A DNA stretch of 8,528 nucleotides from Coxiellaceae bacterium (GTDB taxonomy: Bacteria; Pseudomonadota; Gammaproteobacteria; Coxiellales; Coxiellaceae): contig JABABH010000051.1 in assembly GCA_014238325.1 (NCBI GenBank), positions 1 to 8,528 on the forward strand, read 5' to 3'. A program made the position numbers and the translations under genes. Positions 6,488-8,528 of the stretch are shown one piece after another; positions within the stretch are counted from its first letter, which is position 1; each line of letters opens with the position of its first letter. A model generated the notes under the pieces. The model was given only the letters and a program-made list of their open reading frames with translations, was not told the origin of the DNA and searched no databases.

Positions 6488-7930
6488 TTTTGGGGGGGTA
6501 GACAGAGGCGCTGCTGTTTGAGTATGTTGCTGATTAAATATCCCCTGCTTTATAAGGTTGGGAGGTTCGTTATTTTGTGCAGGGAGATGAGAGGATGTTT
6601 TACGCGAGTTATATGCAGCACAAAAGTTGCAGAATGAGTTGTCGAATTTCTGGTTGCTGAGCTGCTCAGATACATCTGAAGAAAAGTTAGGGAATGATGT
6701 AGGCACGGTTGACGCGGGTGGCAAGCCGCGGGGTTGTTTAGTTGGAACCGAATTTGGCTGGGTTAGTCCTTTGCGTTTCCCCAGAGAGAGGAGAGAATGG
6801 GTTGGAGTAGTCGGGGACGTGCTTTGTTGAAGGAGGGTAGGATCAGAATATTCGGGCCTCTGAGTAGATGCTTTGGCTAATTGCTCCATCGCTACTTGTT
6901 CGATCTGGGCGAGCGTTCTCATTATTTTTTCCGAAAAAGATGAAGATTTTCCTTCCGTCAGCTCGTTTTCTAGTGCTGGATCTCGACAGTGTGCTAGAAA
7001 CGCTTCAGGTGCTGTTGAAACAATCAACTCTATTAGCTGTACATCGTCACTCAAGATATTTATCACGAAGTGTGAAAATGTATTCGGACAGGCGAAGAAA
7101 TCTCTTACTTCCTGAGAAGGCAAGCTATTCAGCATCGCGTCTATAGCGTCTAGATGTCTTGATGTTAAAACTGCGATTTTATGATCATCTCCTGCATTGT
7201 CCTCCTGAATAAATTTTTTAAATTTGGCAGGTGTGTCTGTGAGGATGAATGTGATATCTGTAGGTTTCTGCGAGCCGAAGGTGTTTAGCAGCATTTGATT
7301 TCCAGGCAAACTTATGAGAACCTTCAACAGGTTCCGCCGCTTTTCTTGGTTGAGCATGTAGGTTATTTTTTGCTGCGCGACCTGTTTGATCTTGGCGAGC
7401 TTTCTCCTTATTTTTTCCGAAAAAGATGAAGGTTTTCCTTCCGTCAGCTTGTTTTCTAGTGCTGAATCTCGATAGTGTGCTAGAAACTGTTTAGGTGCTT
7501 CTGATACAACCAATTCTATGTTAGCGTAAGTAGGGAGAACAGGAACCCATCGTAAGAATAGATTTCTTGAGGCTAAAAAATCTATTCTTGTCTCAGGCAA
7601 CATGAGCTCAAACATGTTTACTATGGCTAGGTCATTCCGCGATTTCAAAACGTTAATTTTATGAGCATCTCCTGCATTATCCTCCTTAATATATTTTTTA
7701 AATTCATTATATGTTTCTTTGATGAAGAATGTGATAGTCTTATGGCATTGGCAGGCTAAGCTCATTGTAATCAATCGATCATCCTTGCGAACAAGCCTGC
7801 ATAACAGATTGCGCTGTGATTCATCGTCGGGTATCTTGTTGATTCCCGATATATTGCGTTTCTGAAACATCTGTCTGAGTTCATCGAGCTGATGCTTGGC
7901 AGGATTGAAGTCATCTAAAATGCTTTGCAT
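6470..7930 (-). CDS. Repeat-domain protein of unknown function, downstream part after an in-frame TAG
   Basis: This 486-residue open frame does not belong to any family I recognise. It holds two copies of a domain of about 160 residues. The cores are YIKEDNAGDAHKINV (residues 80-94) and FIQEDNAGDDHKIAV (240-254), each followed by a helical stretch ending in FLAHxRDxALENxLTEGKxSSFSEKI (about 149-174 and 311-336). Residues 355-486 are rich in Pro, Ser, Thr, Gln and Asn, with a basic patch (GKRKGL, 384-389) and several Cys (434, 437, 482). No signal peptide or membrane segment is seen. The ATG at 7930 has no Shine-Dalgarno sequence. The frame continues upstream for 17 codons to a TAG, beyond which a third domain copy lies in the same frame (7982-8440). 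This is therefore probably the larger part of one interrupted gene. A secreted effector role is conceivable from the architecture but unproven. Confidence 0.65.
   Translation of the reverse strand: MQSILDDFNPAKHQLDELRQMFQKRNISGINKIPDDESQRNLLCRLVRKDDRLITMSLACQCHKTITFFIKETYNEFKKYIKEDNAGDAHKINVLKSRNDLAIVNMFELMLPETRIDFLASRNLFLRWVPVLPTYANIELVVSEAPKQFLAHYRDSALENKLTEGKPSSFSEKIRRKLAKIKQVAQQKITYMLNQEKRRNLLKVLISLPGNQMLLNTFGSQKPTDITFILTDTPAKFKKFIQEDNAGDDHKIAVLTSRHLDAIDAMLNSLPSQEVRDFFACPNTFSHFVINILSDDVQLIELIVSTAPEAFLAHCRDPALENELTEGKSSSFSEKIMRTLAQIEQVAMEQLAKASTQRPEYSDPTLLQQSTSPTTPTHSLLSLGKRKGLTQPNSVPTKQPRGLPPASTVPTSFPNFSSDVSEQLSNQKFDNSFCNFCAAYNSRKTSSHLPAQNNEPPNLIKQGIFNQQHTQTAAPLSTPPKCEAST
6921..7001 (-). 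repeat. Near-identical internal repeat, copy in domain 3
   Basis: This 81-base stretch differs from 7407-7487 at only 5 positions by direct comparison, with an offset of exactly 486 bases (162 codons). It encodes the FLAHxRDxALENxLTEGK..FSEKI end of the domain. Neighbouring parts of the two domain copies are much more diverged. Confidence 0.8.
7407..7487 (-). repeat. Near-identical internal repeat, copy in domain 2
   Basis: This is the partner of 6921-7001, with 5 differences in 81 bases and no indels, in the same reading frame. The pair points to recent duplication or local gene conversion between domains 2 and 3. Confidence 0.8.
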
Positions 7931-7981
7931 ACGAACTAATGTTTGTCGTTTTTTTTCTGATAGCGCCTGTTTTTGCAGCTC

Positions 7982-8440
7982 CTATAACTCCGTTTGGAAG
8001 TATGATCTAAGATCTTCAGGTGATTTGTCAACCAACAATTTTAGTGTAAAGCGAGAAGGGTAGCTGCTAAGGAAGCGTGACACTAGATCCGGCACGCTAA
8101 AAAAAGCTTGTATTGCCTCAGGCAACATGAGCTTAAGCATTTCTTCTATGGCTGAGTTATTCTGCGATGAAAAAACGTTAATTTTATGAGCACCTTCTGC
8201 ATTATCCTCCTTAATATATGCTGCAAATTCGTGGAGCATCTCTTGGGTTCGGATTAAGAATTTGATCTCTTTGGGCTTCCGATCGGACAAGATGCATTGA
8301 ATCGCTAGGTTTCTATTTTCGTTGACGAGTTTGCGCAACTGCTGCCGCCACTCTTCCCAATTGCTCGCATAGTGTTTTCTTTTTTCTCGAAAACAATATT
8401 GGAAGTTTAGGAATTCATAAAATTCTTCTATTCTTACCAT
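7982..8440 (-). CDS. Repeat-domain protein of unknown function, N-terminal part ending at an in-frame TAG
   Basis: This 152-residue frame starts at the ATG at 8438-8440, chosen because GGAG lies 8 bases upstream; a longer frame to 8509 adds 23 residues without a ribosome site and runs toward the flanking repeat. The protein is charged and helical and carries domain copy 1, with core YIKEDNAEGAHKINV at residues 75-89 followed by LMLPEAIQAFFSVPDL and LKLLVDKSPEDLRSYF, which align with the later copies. It stops at TAG (7982-7984). Reading on in the same frame gives ELQKQALSEKKRQTLVRMQ, whose ALSEKKRQTLVRMQ matches SFSEKIRRKLAKIKQ of domain 2, before joining the frame at 7930. So this is most likely the 5' part of a gene of about 656 codons, broken or suppressed at one codon. 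It has no similarity that I recognise. Confidence 0.65.
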   Translation of the reverse strand: MVRIEEFYEFLNFQYCFREKRKHYASNWEEWRQQLRKLVNENRNLAIQCILSDRKPKEIKFLIRTQEMLHEFAAYIKEDNAEGAHKINVFSSQNNSAIEEMLKLMLPEAIQAFFSVPDLVSRFLSSYPSRFTLKLLVDKSPEDLRSYFQTEL

Positions 8441-8506
8441 CAGGAAAGCTCCAATTTTGAATATTAAACAAGAGTGGTGAATGATTGAGCTATAATATAC
8501 CCATCC

Positions 8507-8528
8507 CACTTCAAGTGCATGCTTCGCA
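8507..8528 (-). repeat. Flanking 22-base direct repeat, outer copy at window edge
   Basis: It differs from 6466-6487 by one base and may extend past the window. On the minus strand it reads TGC GAA GCA TGC ACT TGA (Cys-Glu-Ala-Cys-Thr-stop, 8511-8528), the same ending as the downstream gene. A further upstream gene with the same 3' end could therefore terminate here. Both copies are also preceded on the plus strand by a nearby CCCATC. Confidence 0.7.

Noticed and set aside
6627..7146. Plus-strand open frames opposite the repeat-domain gene
   Set aside because: They are antisense to a frame with clear protein-level internal repeats, have no conserved motifs and mutually overlap.
7982..7984. 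TAG as a reassigned sense codon (pyrrolysine or code change)
   Set aside because: The aminopeptidase gene in this window ends with TAG at 4888-4890 at its expected C-terminus, so TAG works as a stop here; only local readthrough or mutation remains.
8441..8509. Extra 23 N-terminal residues for the upstream repeat-domain frame
   Set aside because: There is no ribosome site for the ATG at 8509, and the segment abuts the flanking direct repeat; GGAG at proper spacing supports the ATG at 8440.
6466..8528. CRISPR array or insertion sequence
   Set aside because: There are only two 22-base copies, 2 kb apart, with no regular spacers, no transposase and no terminal inverted repeats around the module.

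Overview
This window reads as a gammaproteobacterial chromosome segment of moderate G+C. Recognisable markers are the end of prmC, the ubiquinone hydroxylases UbiI and UbiH, a coiled-coil gene plus zapA, a 6S RNA (ssrS), and ygfA directly behind it. The zapA - ssrS - ygfA order beside ubiH/ubiI is a classic gammaproteobacterial neighbourhood. The usual short PepP of this locus is replaced by a long three-domain aminopeptidase P that is divergent from ubiH. The last 2 kb looks like accessory DNA of a host-associated lineage; a Legionellales-like relative is possible, but this is inference only.

Layout. 1-440 (+): 3' part of prmC, convergent with ubiI. 460-2914 (-): ubiH then ubiI, overlapping by 14 bases, a two-gene operon for aerobic ubiquinone synthesis. 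2915-3063: divergent intergenic region. 3064-4890 (+): aminopeptidase P with an unusual insertion between two metal-ligand aspartates. 4956-5499 (+): small coiled-coil protein and ZapA, overlapping, with a promoter candidate inside the end of the peptidase gene. About 5546-5728 (+): 6S RNA with a good sigma-70 promoter. 5699-6343 (+): ygfA, whose first in-frame ATG lies inside the 6S RNA 3' arm. 6326-6446: three consecutive inverted repeats, ending in a perfect 32-bp palindrome.

6470-8440 (-) is one long reading frame interrupted by a single in-frame TAG at 7982-7984. It encodes three diverged copies of an unrecognised domain of about 160 residues, each with a core like IKEDNA-x3-HKI-x-V, followed by a Pro/Ser/Thr/Gln-rich tail. 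Homology to the other copies continues through the TAG, so the two open frames are very probably one gene, either recently broken or read through. A 22-base direct repeat flanks this module at 6466-6487 and 8507-8528. The inner copy supplies the last codons and stop of the gene, and the outer copy could do the same for an upstream neighbour outside the window, which hints at a tandem paralogue array.

The strongest candidates for something undescribed are this repeat-domain gene with its flanking repeats, the palindrome cluster next to it, and the altered metal-site spacing of the aminopeptidase.
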